Notes: a model not told the origin generated them from the letters alone. A DNA stretch of 64,000 nucleotides from Camellia lanceoleosa (GCA_025200525.1 CM045760.1:44163932-44227931); one strand, 5' to 3'. Positions 11,132 to 23,441 are shown, counted from the first letter of the stretch. Made by a program: numbers and translations.

Positions 11132-11596
11132 CTTCATGTTGACTCCACAACATCCATGTCGAATTAACGACCACGTGCAGCTTCAAACTCCTTTGAATAT
11201 TCCACACTTGAATCTCCAGAATCCATCGAAGAACAGCACTCTTGTATTGATAAAATCAAATTGACAACCCTTTAATTTAACTTTCACTACTCGAGCGGGG
11301 GTGGTGTTTTTGGCTTATAAATTTGCAGTTTGTTCCAAATCTCGGGTACGGCTTCCAGATCATGTTTTTGGATTTTAGGGTTTTCTTCTAGAGGTTATTT
11401 GCTAGTTTTCCTTTGATGTCTTTGCGAGTTTATTCATGGATCAAGAGAGTTAAATTAAAGGGTTGTCGATTTGATTTTATCAATACAAGAGTGTTGTTCT
11501 TCGGTGGATTCTGGAAATTCAAGTGTGGAATATTCGAAGGAGTTCGAAGCTGCACGTGGTCGTTAATTCGACATGGATGTTGTGGAGTCAACATGA
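11132..11596. repeat. Long inverted repeat with about 160-bp loop
   Basis: 11132-11285 is the reverse complement of 11446-11596 with few mismatches; both hold ATCAGCTTCATGTTGACTCC in opposite orientation. The loop (11286-11445) is unique. The right arm continues into the copia LTR that ends at about 11933, so the left arm may be a second LTR fragment in reverse. A transcript through it could form a dsRNA stem of about 150 bp. Confidence 0.75.
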
Positions 11597-11597
11597 A

Positions 11598-12058
11598 GCT
11601 GATCAATTTTGAGACGAAGGCAGTGGTGAAAGAGATACATATTGTTGAAGACAAATTGATAGAGTTTGGTAATTTGTTTGGTAAATTTATATTCTTTTTT
11701 TCTTTCATAATGGATTGATTTGTGGCGTTTCGTCAGTGGTTTTTTAATCACAATTAGAGGTGTTTCAATTGTGGTTTTTGCATGTAAAAATCGGTTTTGT
11801 CGATTTATTGATTTTAAAGCAACAATCTAAATCACTTTCGTGCGTGCTAAATGATTTAGATTGTTAGTTTTAATTGTTTGGGAATTGTTGCGATTAATTC
11901 TGGTCCGAATCACGAATCACTTAGATTTTTCAGTTGGTATCAGAGCAGGTTACTCTTTGTTTTTATCAAAACTATAGGAGCATGATTTTGTATGTTTTGT
12001 GATATGGATTCAATTCCCGAAGGTAACTCGACCTATAGACCTCCGTTATCTGATTGTA
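11598..12058 (+). mobile_element. Ty1/copia fragment: LTR end, PBS, gag start
   Basis: TTGGTATCAGAGC at 11934-11946 is an initiator tRNA-Met primer site, so the sequence before it is the end of an LTR. At 12004 an ORF starts MDSIPEGNSTYRPPLSDC, the typical start of copia Gag (PPL-x-D/G-x-NY). It is cut at 12058 by the CACTA insertion. Beyond the CACTA element, 22384 onward continues the frame as INYSY, matching the expected NYxxW motif. The rest of the retrotransposon is not seen. Confidence 0.7.
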
Positions 12059-12420
12059 CACTACAAGAAAACAGAGGAAAAACCACGGAGGAATTAGCGA
12101 CGGGCACCTCCCGTCGCTAAAAAGGGTTTTTTGCGACGGTACCTTTTCCCGTCGCCAATAATGTCATTTAGCGACGGCACTTTCCCGTCGGCAATAAAAA
12201 TACGCGGAGGGGTCGAAAATGGGTAAGTATTAGCGACGGCAAAAAAAACCCGTCGCAAAAAACATTTTTTTTGAGAGAGTGGCTCATTTGCGACGGAAAC
12301 GTGGCTCTTTTGCGACGGAAGTTTGCCGTCGCAAAAAAATATTATCCAAACGGCGCCGTTTTACGAGCTAATGGCTACTATTTGCGACGGTCTACAACCT
12401 ACCGTCGCAAAAAGTGAAAA
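12059..12420 (+). promoter_or_regulatory. Left subterminal repeat array of CACTA-1
   Basis: Repeats of TTTGCGACGG or TTAGCGACGG occur in both orientations, often paired as short palindromes (for example around 12096-12120, 12132-12158 and 12311-12338). In En/Spm such motifs are bound by the TNPA/TNP1 protein. The binding role here is inferred from family knowledge; the repeats are seen directly. Confidence 0.8.
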
Positions 12421-12574
12421 TAAAATAACCCCGCCTCTTCTACTCGTCTCCGCCGATCCTTCATCCCAAATCCCTAACTTCATCCCCAAATTTCTCAAGC
12501 GGGTAGTGGTGTTCGCATGAAAGCAAGCAAGCAAAGGGCGGCGACAAGCGATAGTTCCGGCGACGACTCTCTCT

Positions 12575-12900
12575 CTACGATGCTCTCTCTCTCTCTCTCT
12601 CTCTCTCTCAGTATATATATATATATATATAGATGAATCAGATAAATCATTCCATATATATAGGTAAATCAGATATTATTTTGTCCATATATTCAGATAT
12701 ATATAAATCAGATATAAATCGGTCCATATATATAAATCAGTTAAATCTGTATATATATAAATCTGTATATGTAAACCTATATATATAAATCTGTCCATAT
12801 ATAAATTTATATATAAATCTGTCCATATATATAAATCTGTATATATATAAATCGGTCTATATATATATATATATAAATCTGTCTATATATATAAATCAAT
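12575..12900. repeat. (CT)n and TATATAAATCTG microsatellites
   Basis: A CT repeat at about 12579-12610 is followed by a (TA)n run and an irregular array of TATATATAAATCTGTCC-like units to about 12900. It lies between the left subterminal repeats and the transposase gene, probably in the 5' leader or promoter region of TNP2. Confidence 0.8.
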
Positions 12901-13648
12901 TAATCTTAATCTGAAATTTGTTTATTGTATTTAAATCTTAATTTTTTTTTTATAAATCTGTTTATTGTATTTAAAATAATCTTAAATAACTTAATCTTAA
13001 TGCATCAATCACTTATATTGTATTTAAAATCATAATTTTATGAGTGATTCGTAAAAAAGGGGGATAGAATTTCTTTTCTTTTTTTTTGTGTTTTTGATAT
13101 CATACACATGCAATGGTTCGATTACAAATTTAAATTGAAAATGTTTAAATAAGTCATAAAAATATTTAAGAGAAAATAAAAAAAATAGAAAAAAAAATAG
13201 GATTTTTACCTTAAATAGAAATTTTAGACATTTCATTAATTTTTTTAACCTTAAATAGGATTTAATTAATTTAAACCTTAAATAGGATTTAATTAATTTT
13301 TTATTACTTTTTTTCAATCTAAAAAAAATAGGAGTTAATCCTAAATAGGAATTTTAGACATTTCGTTTAGTTTAATAACTAGTTTTTATTTTTATTTTTT
13401 TTGTCGGGTTTAGTTGACGAAAATAGGTAAATGGTATAAATTGAAAACCAATCAAAATATTAGGGTTTATTTTTATTTTCACTTATTTATTCTGTTTATT
13501 AGGTTTTTTTTTTTTTTTTTTTGTATTTTTTTGCGTTTAATATGACAATTTATTTAGTTGCGGAGAGGAATGCTATCATTTACTTGGTTTATGAGGTATT
13601 ATAGTTAGAGTTACTTTGGTGAGATATTTTGTGGATGTGGATGTGTAG
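12901..13648. other. AT-rich 5' region of CACTA-1 transposase
   Basis: No coding sequence was recognised. There is a local duplication of AAATAGGATTTAATTAATTT near 13254-13296 and a T tract at 13504-13522. It probably holds the promoter and leader of the TNP2 gene. Confidence 0.4.
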
Positions 13649-16600
13649 ATGATGGATAAGAGTTGGATTGATTTGCCAAATAGGATGTCGAGTGAATACA
13701 TTAATGGGATTGATGCATTCCTTGTGTTTGCCTACACCAATAGGGTTGAAGGTTCGATGATCAGTTGTCCATGTAGGAAGTGTGAGAATCGATACTATTT
13801 TGTACGAGATGGTGTACGGGAGCATCTGATTTTGAATGGTTTTTTTAAAAAATACAAACATTGGATTAATCATGGGGAATCTTACATATCTCTGCATGGT
13901 AATCGAGAGAATGAAACATTAGCTAATTTAGACATTGGAGATGATATGATTGGAATGATACAAGGGGCTATGGGAAATCCACATGCCGGTACAAGTGTTG
14001 AGGGTGATGAACCACAGGGGCCTGATCCCCATGCATCTGAACCCCAGCTCGGTCCAAATGTAGAGACTGCAAAGTATTTCAAACTTCTTCAAGATGCACA
14101 AAGTGAATTGTATCCGGGTTGTCAGAAGTTCACATCTTTGTCATTCATTGTTCGACTTCTACATTTGAAGGTGCTTAATCAAGGACGCAAGTCTCTGCTG
14201 ACATGTTGCTTGAGTTATTGAATGAGGCGTTCGCGTTAGGTGTGAAACTCCCGGACTCATATTATAAAGCTCAAAAGGTCACAACAGATTTGGGCTTCAC
14301 GTATGAGACGTGGGATGCATGTCCCAACAGTTGCATGTTGTTTCGAAACGAGGACGCCAATCTTGATAAATGTGTCATATGCAACAGTTGTAGAAGGAAA
14401 TCAAATGGTGATGGTGGTTCAAATGGTCCTAACACAGTGGCAAACAAATAGTGCAAAAACAGATGAGGTATTTTCCTTTAAAGTCAAGGTTGCAGAGGTT
14501 GTTTATGTCATCTAAGACGCCAAGTTAATGAGATGGCATGCAGAGGAACGAATCGATGATGGTGTCTTCAGCATCCTCCGACTCTTGCATGGAAAGATTT
14601 TGACCGTCGGAATATTGACTTTAGTAATGATTGCCGAAGTGTAAGGCTTGGCTTAGCATCTGATGGTTTTAACCCATTCAGGACGATGAACATAGTTCAT
14701 AGCACTTGGCCTGTTGTGCTCATTCCATACAACTTGCCGCCATGGATGTGCATGAAGCAACCATTTCTAATTTTATCCGTGCTTATTGACGGCCCAAAAG
14801 GACCTGGTGACAAGATTGATGTGTATATGCAACCGTTGATTGAGGAGTTGAAAGAACTATGGAATGAGGGTGTGTCAACATTTGATGCATCAATAAATCA
14901 AATGTTTCAAATGCATGCAGCTTTACTGTGGACAATTAGTGATTTTCCGTGACACGCAAACTTGTCGATGGAGCACTAAAGGCGAATATGCATGTCCTTG
15001 TTGCAATAAGGAAACTACATCGTGTTGTTTGTAGCATAGTAGTTAACAATCATACTTGGGTCATCGCAGATTTTACCATCGCCATAAATTTCGGAAGGAT
15101 AAAGTATCATTTGATGGTAGTCGGGAAGTCAGACTCAAACCAAAATTGTTGTCTGGAACTGAGATGTTGCTACAATTAGAATCTGAGGGTATTTTAACCC
15201 AATACAATAGGGATGACCTTAAGGAGAGGCATAGGAGACAGGTAGAGAAGGAGAAAGTTGGACATCGCACCCATAGTTGGAAGAAAAAGAGTATCTTTTA
15301 TGAATTGCCATATTGGGAGCACAATCTAATAAGACACAACCTCGATGTGATGCACATAGAGAAGAATGTTTGTGACAATGTGTTGTGGACAATATTAGGG
15401 GTTGCAGGAAAATCGAAGGATGGTGTTAATGCTCGGCGTGATTTACAAGATATGAATATTAGAAAACCCCTACATTTGCAGTTAAGAGGGTCGAATAAAG
15501 CCTATTTACCACCAGCACAATTCACGATGACCAAGGATGAGAAAGATTTGTTCTTGAAAGTGTTGAAGGAAGTAAGAGTTCCCGACGGGTATTCATCCAA
15601 TATATCACGTCGTGTGCGCTTACATGATAGAAGCATTGGGGGTCTTAAGAGCCACGATAGTCATATTCTGATGCAACAACTTATTCCATTGGCTATTCGC
15701 AGATCGTTACCGAAGAATGTAATTGAACCCTTGATTGAATTGAGCAATTTCTTTAGACAATTGTGTTCGAAAGTGAATCGTGCGACGGATTTGCAATATA
15801 TTAAAGATCGATCGTCAGTAACACTTTGTCATCTAGAGAAAATATTTCCTCGAGTTTTTTTGATATAATGGAGCACTTGCCTATACATCTAGCTGATGAA
15901 GCCTTATTGGGTGGAGCGATTCAGTTTCGATGGATGTATCCAATTGAGAGGTATCTTCTTACTTTGAAGCAATACGTGTGTAATAGAGCTCGCCCTGAAG
16001 GATCAATTGCTAAAGGATAACCTTTGGAAGAATGCAGGAATTCTTGTGGACAATACCCCGTTGATGTTGAAACCAAATCTAGTCGACCGCTGAGGAACTA
16101 TTGTGGTGCTGATAATTTGGGTCATGCTACTGGTGAAAACACAAGCTTTTATCTTGATAATACTTCTTGGGTACAAGCTCATCGGTACATCTTATGCAAT
16201 ACAAGCGGTTCAACCATTCATAAAGTAGGTTAAGTCACTCACTCAATATTTTATTATGCTTTATTGAATTTTCAACTAAATTTTTGGTATGGCTAAAATT
16301 TCAATCTACACAAAGAAACACCTTGAAGTACTTAAGCTCAAAATGCCTCGTGTACGATCATCAACTTCGGCGTGAACATTTTGAAACTTTTCACATTTGG
16401 TTCAAGGAACATGTATGTATTTAACTCTATAGATTCTAGTTACTTAAATCGATCTACATTTTAAATTTTACATTTTCGTGTTAAATAGGTCCAAACTTTG
16501 CGAAGGACTACTGATGTCATACTTTCTGAAGAGATTATTCTATTGGCAAATGGTCCTCATAACTTGGCAAGGAGGTTCAACGGGTATATACTGAATGGGT

Positions 16601-17139
16601 TTCGGTATCGAGTAAAAGCCATGGATGATCGTCGAGCCACACAAAATTGTGGTGTAGCTTTGAAGGCAGATACCATAAGTTATGCTAGTCGAAAAGACAA
16701 GAATCCTCATCTGGGGTCTGTGTACTATTATGGACAATTGACAGATATTGTTGAGATTCGATATTCCAATGAGAAGAAACATGTGTTGTTTAAGTGTGAT
16801 TGGATTGACAACATTCACAGATATTGTTTAAGTGTCTTCAATTTCACATTGGTGAACTTCAATCATTTGTTGTACCGAGATGATCGAATTACCAATGAAC
16901 CTTTCATCTTGGCGTCCCAAGCAGAGCAAGTTTGGTATGTTGCAGACCCGTTACAACCAGACTGGCAAGTCGTGGTGAAGATGTCTCAAAGAGGTTTATT
17001 TGATATGAGTTCGACTGATCCACAAATCGAGCCATACATGAGCCAACAATTGGAAGAAAATATAATGCTTCGTGATGAAGAAGTTGGTTGGGTGAGGGAA
17101 GCCGCAGAAGGGGAAACAGTTGATGTTCAAATAGGCTGA
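13649..17139 (+). pseudogene. CACTA-1 TNP2 transposase, decayed
   Basis: The catalytic transposase of En/Spm elements. Parts in order: the transposon-associated domain (KSWIDLPNRMSSEYINGIDAF; cysteines in CPCRKCENR) at 13652-13920; the tnp2 domain at 14203-15500 (LGFTYETWDACPNSCMLFR, DKIDVYMQPLIEELKELW, LDVMHIEKNVCDN); DUF4218 at 15520-16230 (GGLKSHDSHILMQQLIP, FRWMYPIERYL, CNRARPEGSIAKG); and DUF4216 at 16498-17139 (VYYYGQLTDIVEIRY). Frameshifts occur near 14220, 14950, 15840 and 16020, with stops at 14950, 15866 and 16018. One intron likely precedes 16498. The domain set is complete but the frame is broken at least four times. Confidence 0.9.
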
Positions 17140-17313
17140 TATGTAATCAACATTAGTAATTCAATTAAGGCCAAGGTTGTAGTTAATCATCAATTTCTTA
17201 ATTTACTTTGTCTTTGTAATTGTATTAGTTCAATTCATGTCATATTATAGTTGATGACAAACCATTGTCTATGTTTCTAATGTCAATTAATGTTATATTG
17301 CTTGCAGATTATT

Positions 17314-20300
17314 ATGGGAAGGAATAGGAAGCCTGATCATCCCTGGCGCATGATGTCTGATGTGCTACATAATAGGACATCAGTAGCACCACCATCAGAG
17401 GAGGCATCACATCGGCCAGCATCGGAGGGGCCATTAGTGCCACCACCATCTGAGGGGCCATTACCACCGTATCGACCTCCATCAGTGGCACCACAGAAGC
17501 TACCATGTACTCAGCCTCCACGCCTACCATCAGTGCGTCCACCATCAGTGGCACCACAGCAGCTATCATCATCAGCTTATGAGTCATCCGCAGGTATATA
17601 AATTTGCTTTGATTTGCATGAAAATTATTTACACATACATTTATTTATGCTCATTATATATAACTTGTTTATTCTCATTGTATTTTGCAGACCCTTCGAC
17701 TTCTTCACAGCCCACATCAGGTTTATTTGATATGATTTGTATTCACATTATTTAAATTTGCATTTGGTTGTTACCATTGCATATTGTTTATTATTATTGT
17801 ATATCGCAGGTCATGTTAGTTCTTCATCAACCTCGACTAGGCGTGGTAGAGGATGTGCCAAGGGCATTAAAGAGTGGGGTACTGGTAAAAAGCTGGACAT
17901 ACAATTTGATGGAAATTACTGCCCAATAGGGGATAACGTGGCCAAGTTAACTACTCAACTTGGCATTATTGTCCGGAATGGTAACATTGTTCCTCTTACT
18001 TTTGTTGACTGGAACAGTGTGCCTGATGATATTGTTGATGCTATCTGGAAGGATGTGAAGGTAAAAGTATATTTTTGTCCACAAATTCGAATTCCAAATT
18101 TGTGTTATACTTAGCCTTAAACTTTGTGTTTTATAGGACAATTTGAATATATGTCCAGAGGAGTACAAGCCAATCAAGATGAAAATCGCAACAAGATATG
18201 GAAGGATCACAAGAACAAGCTTAAGGCTAAGTATTTCAAGCCTAGAAGCTCGATCCTAATCTGAAGGATGATGTTCCTATGAATGTTGTGCCAAGCCAGT
18301 GGGAACAACTTGTGGAGTATTGACGTACTTCTGATGCTGAGGTATACAATTACGTTATATTTATGATATGTAAACATACAAATCAAATTTACATACTTAC
18401 ATTTGTTGAACTTGTTATAGAAAATTGCAAGTAGGAACGCTAAAATCGGCGAGCTCACGATAGCTCATACCACGTATGCATTACTTTCTCTCAGATACGG
18501 CATGAGGTTTACATTTTATTGTTTTATTTTTGTATATAAATAAACATTGTATATTTGCAAATTATTTGGATTCTAATTTTCATATTTCTAAAAAAAATTT
18601 AGATGACCAGTAAGGGGGAGTCTACTGATAAGATGAATGTTTGGCTTATGACACGTAGAGTAGATGACCCAGAGGTTATCCAGACCTTGGTCGTTTCCAA
18701 ACACCTTTGATTGTATTTAAAGTTTATTTTTTGTGTGTCAACCATCTTAATTTGGCTTATACTTGTGTGTCTTATTCAATACAGGATGAGTTTAATCGTC
18801 AACTCTCTATGCTACCTGAGGATGGTCGGACTATGGAGGCTAAGAATGCCATTTTCCATGAGTTGATAGGTCATGACAGACATGGATATTGTCGCACATA
18901 CGGGAGAATCGCTCTCGAGAGTGGTGTATAAAGATGGTGCTGGGCCATCACAGTCAACACCCCAGCCATCGACTATTGATCAGATCACGCAGCAAGTTCG
19001 GGCTGAGCTAAGGGATGAGTTGTGGCAGGAGATTCGGGCAGAGTTCTCTACACAGCAAAGCAGATGAGAGTGAGATGATGGCCCTTGTGTCAAGCAGTGT
19101 GGATCCCAACAGACAGGTTCCATATAAACATCACAATTGTTTGATAGTTCAATTTTCACTCAAGCTTATGTATGAAATTCGAATATGATTAACACATTAT
19201 GCACTGACTAACAAAGGTTCCTGATGCATCGAGTGGCCACCGGGCATTTAGGGAATCTGCAGAAGACGAGAATCCATATACACCACCACCAGAAGATCAG
19301 GTATACAATGTATCTTTGCATTCCAAGCTAAAATGTATCTTTGCATTCTTTACATTCTAAGTTAAGAGACTTGTGGGAGAAGACGAGAGACTTGTGGGAG
19401 AAGACGGGGCTCGAATTGGGTTCCCGGTTTGGGAGTTAGAGTCGGATTTCACTTTAGGCAAACTACTTCTTTAAGAAACTTCAATTCGAGGCGTTAACGC
19501 CCCAAAATCACCAAACGGCGTCGGTTTAGCACGAAACTTGGCACACACGACCGCCTAGGCACGAGAGACTTGTGGGAGAAGACGGGGCTCGAATCGGGTT
19601 CCCGGTTTGGGAGTTAGAGCCGGATTTCACTTTAGGCAAACTACTTCCTTAAGAAACTTGAATTCGAGGAGTTAATGCCCCAAAATCACCAAACGGCGTC
19701 GGTTTAGCACGAAACTTGGCACACACGACCGCCTAGGCACGAGAGACTTGTGGGAGAAGACGGGGCTCGAATCGGGTTCCCGGTTTGGGAGTTAGAGCCG
19801 GATTTCACTTTAGGCAAACTACTTCCTTAAGAAACTTGAATTCAAGGAGTTAACGCCCCAAAATCACCAAACGGAGTCGGTTTAGCACGAAACTTGGCAC
19901 ACACGACCGCCTAGGCACGAGAGACTTGTGGGAGAAGACGGGCTCAATTGGGTTCGGTTTGGGAGTTAGAGTCGGATTTCACTTTAGGCAAACTACTTTT
20001 TAAGAAACTTCAATTCGAGGCGTTAAATCACCAAACGGCGTCGGTTTAGCACCTAAACTTGGCACACACGACCGCCTAGGCACGAGAGACTTGTGGGAGA
20101 AGACGGGGCTCGAATCGGGTTCCCGGTTTGGGAGTTAGAGCCGGATTTCACTTTAGGCAAACTACTTCCTTAAGAAACTTGAATTCGAGGAGTTAACGCC
20201 CCAAAATCACCAAACGACGTCGGTTTAGCACGAAACTTGGCACACATGACCGCCTAGGCACGAGAGACTTGTGGGAGAAGACGGGGCTCGAATTGGGTTC

Positions 20301-21599
20301 CCGGTTTGGGAGTTAGAGTCGGATTTCACTTTAGGCAAACTACTTCCTTAAGAAACTTTAATTCGAGCCGTTAATGCCCCAAAATCACCAAACGGCGTCG
20401 GTTTAGCACGAAACTTGGCACACACGACCGCCTAGGCACGAGAGACTTGTGGGAGGAGACGGGGCTCGAATCAGATTCCCGGTTTGGGAGTTAGAGCCGG
20501 ATTTCACTTTAGGCAAACTACTTCCTTAAGAAACTTGAATTCGAGGAGTTAACGCCCCAAAATCACCAAACGGCGTCGGTTTAGCACGAAACTTGGCACA
20601 CACGACCGCCTAGGCACGAGAGACTTGTGGGAGAAGACGGGGCTCGAATTGGGTTCCCGGTTTGGGAGTTAGAGTCGGATTTCACTTTAGGCAAACTACT
20701 TCCTTAAGAAACTTTAATTCGAGCCGTTAATGCCCCAAAATCACCAAACGGCGTCGGTTTAGCACGAAACTTGGCACACACGACCGCCTAGGCACGAGAG
20801 ACTTGTGGGAGAAGACGGGGCTCGAATCGGGTTCCCGGTTTGGGAGTTAGAGCCGGATTTCACTTTAGGCAAACTACTTCCTTAAGAAACTTGAATTCGA
20901 GGAGTTAACGCCCCAAAATCACCAAACGGCGTCGGTTTAGCACGAAACTTGGCACACATGACCGCCTAGGCACGAGAGACTTGTGGGAGAAGACGCGGCT
21001 CGAATCGGGTTCCCGGTTTGGGAGTTAGAGCCGGATTTCACTTTAGGCAAACTACTTCCTTAAGAAACTTGAATTCGAGGAGTTAACGCCCCAAAATCAC
21101 CAAACGGTGTCGGTTTAGCACGAAACTTGGCACACACGACCGCCTAGGCACGAGAGACTTGTGGGAGAAGACGGGGCTCGAATCGGGTTCCCGGTTTGGG
21201 AGTTAGAGCCGGATTTCACTTTAGCCAAACTACTTTTTGAAGAAACTTTAATTCGAGGCGTTAACGCCTCCACCAAATCCGGGCGTCGGTTTAGCACCTA
21301 AACTTGGCACACACGACCGCCTAGGCATGAGAGACTTGTGGGAGAAGACGGGGCTCGAATCAGATTCCCGGTTTGGGAGTTAGAGCCGGATTTTTGTCCA
21401 GTCAAAATTATTTACTAAACAATCTTTCTAATTATATAGTAGTCAATTTTTTTTATATTTTTCTATAATTAAAATATTAACACCATTATATGGTTTTTAA
21501 TTATGTTTATCTTGTTTTTTTCAGATATTTCCTGAGTAGCAGTTGGCTTCTTTTGGAATGCAGGCGTATCAAGATTATGACCAATTTTTGTTTTTGTAA
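17314..21599 (+). pseudogene. CACTA-1 TNP1-like DNA-binding protein gene
   Basis: This gene corresponds to the Transposase_24 (Ptta/En/Spm) family, proteins that bind subterminal repeats. Exons that I can place: 17314-17593 (proline-rich start MGRNRKPDHPWRM), 17691-17719, 17810-18060 (TRRGRGCAKGIKEWGTGKK, DDIVDAIWKDVK), 18138-18341, about 18420-18480, 18603-18691, 18785-19117 (ELIGHDRHGYCRTYG; QVRAELRDELWQEIRAEFST coil), 19217-19301 and 21525-21599 (ending DYDQFLFL). Small frameshifts near 18185, 18250, 18925 and 19062 and a TGA in place of the expected Trp at about 18322 break it. The penultimate intron is filled by the 178-bp tandem array. Confidence 0.75.
19387..21391. repeat. 178-bp tandem array, about 12 copies
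   Basis: The unit start GAGACTTGTGGGAGAAGACG recurs at 19387, 19565, 19743, 19921, 20086, 20264, 20442, 20620, 20798, 20976, 21154 and 21331. Spacing is 178 bp except one 165-bp unit with small deletions (19921) and one of 177 bp. Variants differ at fixed sites (CGAATC/CGAATT, GAGCC/GAGTC, three forms of the AATTCGAGG block). The array lies in an intron of the TNP1-like gene. It is far more GC-rich than the flanking DNA and carries no plausible ORF. Confidence 0.95.
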
Positions 21600-21929
21600 C
21601 CCACGAATGAATGAAGACGAAAACTTTTAGTTTTGATTTTGATTTATGTTATTTAAATTTGTGAGCAACATTATGTATGTATTATGGGATGTTATGTAGT
21701 GGCATAATTTTTATTGTTATGAATTTTTATTTATGTATTGTTATGAATGGAACAATATTATTAATTTTCATTATTTGTCAACTTTTGTTTATGTATGTAT
21801 TTATATTATTCTATAATTTTTGGATTTTTTTATAGTTATTTTTTATTTAATACAGGTTATTTTAATTTTTTTAATAATTTTTCAGCAGGTTTTTTTTGTT
21901 TTTTTTTGTTGTTGTTTTTGAGACGGGAT
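21600..21929 (+). other. 3' untranslated region of CACTA-1
   Basis: AT-rich sequence after the TAA at 21597 of the TNP1-like gene, with repeated TTTATGTAT/GTTATGAAT words and possible polyadenylation signals. No gene was seen. Confidence 0.5.
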
Positions 21930-22380
21930 AAGAACCCGTCGCAAAAACCAAATATAGGCTTTTGCGACGGCACCAAATATAGTCACAAAAGCTGTGCCAT
22001 TTGAATGTAGAAGACACCTTTAGCGACGGTAACCTTTGCCGTCGCCAATACTTATATGATGTCAGAGTTTTAGCGACGGGATGGTTGCCGTCTCAAAACC
22101 TCACTTTTAGCGACGGTAAATACGTGCTGTCGCGAAAATTGATATTTTTCCCATTATTGGCGACGAGAAAAATGCCGTCGCAAAAAAGAGACCTTACCGT
22201 CGCAGAAACTAATGGCGACGGTACGTACCGTCGCTAAAGCTCTTTTGTAACCCCCTTTGTCGCGACCCCTCATTACCGTCGCAAAAAGGAAACTTACCGT
22301 CGCAAAAGGCATTAGCGGCGGGGTCCGGGAACATTTGCGACGGCTCGGTACCGTCGCAAAAAACGCCTTTTTTTGTAGTG
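21930..22380 (-). promoter_or_regulatory. Right subterminal repeat array of CACTA-1
   Basis: About fourteen copies of GCGACGG or its complement CCGTCGC, most preceded by TTTT or TTAG, run up to the terminal TTTTTTTGTAGTG. The motif is the same as in the left array, which confirms that both ends belong to one element. Confidence 0.85.
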
Positions 22381-22383
22381 GTA

Positions 22384-23279
22384 TAAATTATTCTTACTTG
22401 ATGCTACAAAATATTACAAACACTGCATGCCTCATTCAAAAAAAAAAGTTTGAAACTTTATAATATTATAATCACTGCATGACTCATCTACATATTACAA
22501 TTACAGCATGCCTCATCCACATAAAGTATTACAATCTGTGATTCTTACAATATAAAAATAATTCACACTACCAAAACTATGAACAGAGCAGCAGTAAAGA
22601 TTGTATGCATCTGTATTATTACATCTATATCTGTTTTAAAAAGAAAAATCGACCAGCATATATCATCTTTTTATTTATTATTTTTAAAGTTAGATTTAAA
22701 AATCAAAAAATATAGATAAATAATACATTTATTTTTTTCAATTTAAAAAATATATTCAAGTTGAAAAATATTTTTCAACAAAATATATTTAACAGAATAT
22801 TTAAACTCTTTTTCAATTGAAAACACAAATAGAATATCCAAATAAATTGAAAACACAAAATTTTACAAATTACTAAGGGTGCTTGCGATTTGGCGATTCG
22901 GTTGTTGCCAAAGGAACTTCGAATCCGCCATCCATCCAAAACTAGGTGGATTGAAAAAAATCAATCCACAACCGCTCGCTTGTTATCACGCATCCGTCTA
23001 AAATGGGGCAGATCGGTTCCGTTATGTTGGTTTGGGTTGATCGGTGCAAAAGAAAGCGAATAACTTATATTGAAAACAAACCAAAATATTAAGATTTAAA
23101 TTGATAAAATTAAAAATTAAAAATTTATTATGGATTGTTTTGGAAAATTGGTTAAAAGTTGACTTTTTGATTTTTTTTTTTTAAATATGTAAAAAAATAA
23201 AGAGATAATATAACCCAAAATAAGTGAAAAATCGAAAATTAATTTTTAACCAAATTTTCAAATTAGGGTTATGTTCAGA
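22384..23279. other. AT-rich DNA right of CACTA-1
   Basis: The first 40 bases continue the interrupted copia gag frame (INYSY). The rest is AT-rich and carries three diverged direct copies of TATTACAA-N-CACTGCATGCCTCAT near 22411, 22460 and 22494. No gene was recognised. Confidence 0.45.
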
Positions 23280-23441
23280 CTAAGGTCAAGTTTGAGAAGA
23301 CTAAATAAATACACTTTTTGACTTTTTTTGAATTATGTGTAGAAAAAATAAAGAGGAGATACTGATTGATGTGACCCAAAAAAGATAAAAAAATAAAAAG
23401 TATAGACTTATTTTGGGATGCCAAACTTGATCTAAATTTTT
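23280..23441. mobile_element. Small MITE related to the GTCAAAAAG family
   Basis: The left edge CTAAGGTCAAGTTTGAGAAG is mirrored by GGGATGCCAAACTTGATCTAAA at the right edge. The interior has ACTTTTTGACTTTTTTT and AAAAAGTATAGAC blocks, as in the copies at 10531 and 45648. No coding capacity. Confidence 0.5.

Larger units (their letters stand above)
12059..22380 (+). mobile_element. Complete CACTA (En/Spm) transposon, 10.3 kb
   Basis: The element starts CACTACAAGAAAA at 12059 and ends TTTTTTTGTAGTG at 22380; the termini are inverted repeats matching at 11 of 13 bases. The flanks carry a 3-bp duplication, GTA, at 12056-12058 and 22381-22383, as CACTA transposases make. Subterminal arrays of GCGACGG lie at both ends. 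The interior holds TNP2 and TNP1-like genes on the + strand and a 2-kb tandem array. Both genes carry stops and frameshifts, so the copy is probably non-autonomous now, although its ends look usable in trans. Confidence 0.95.

Noticed and set aside
11934..11946. A tRNA-Met-like sequence
   Set aside because: Only the 12-13 bases complementary to the tRNA 3' end are present; it is a retrotransposon primer site, not a tRNA gene.
21115..21297. A 60-codon ORF on the - strand
   Set aside because: It lies inside the 178-bp tandem array and has no family resemblance.
19387..21391. CRISPR-like regular repeats
   Set aside because: Units are contiguous 178-bp tandem copies without unique spacers, in a plant transposon.
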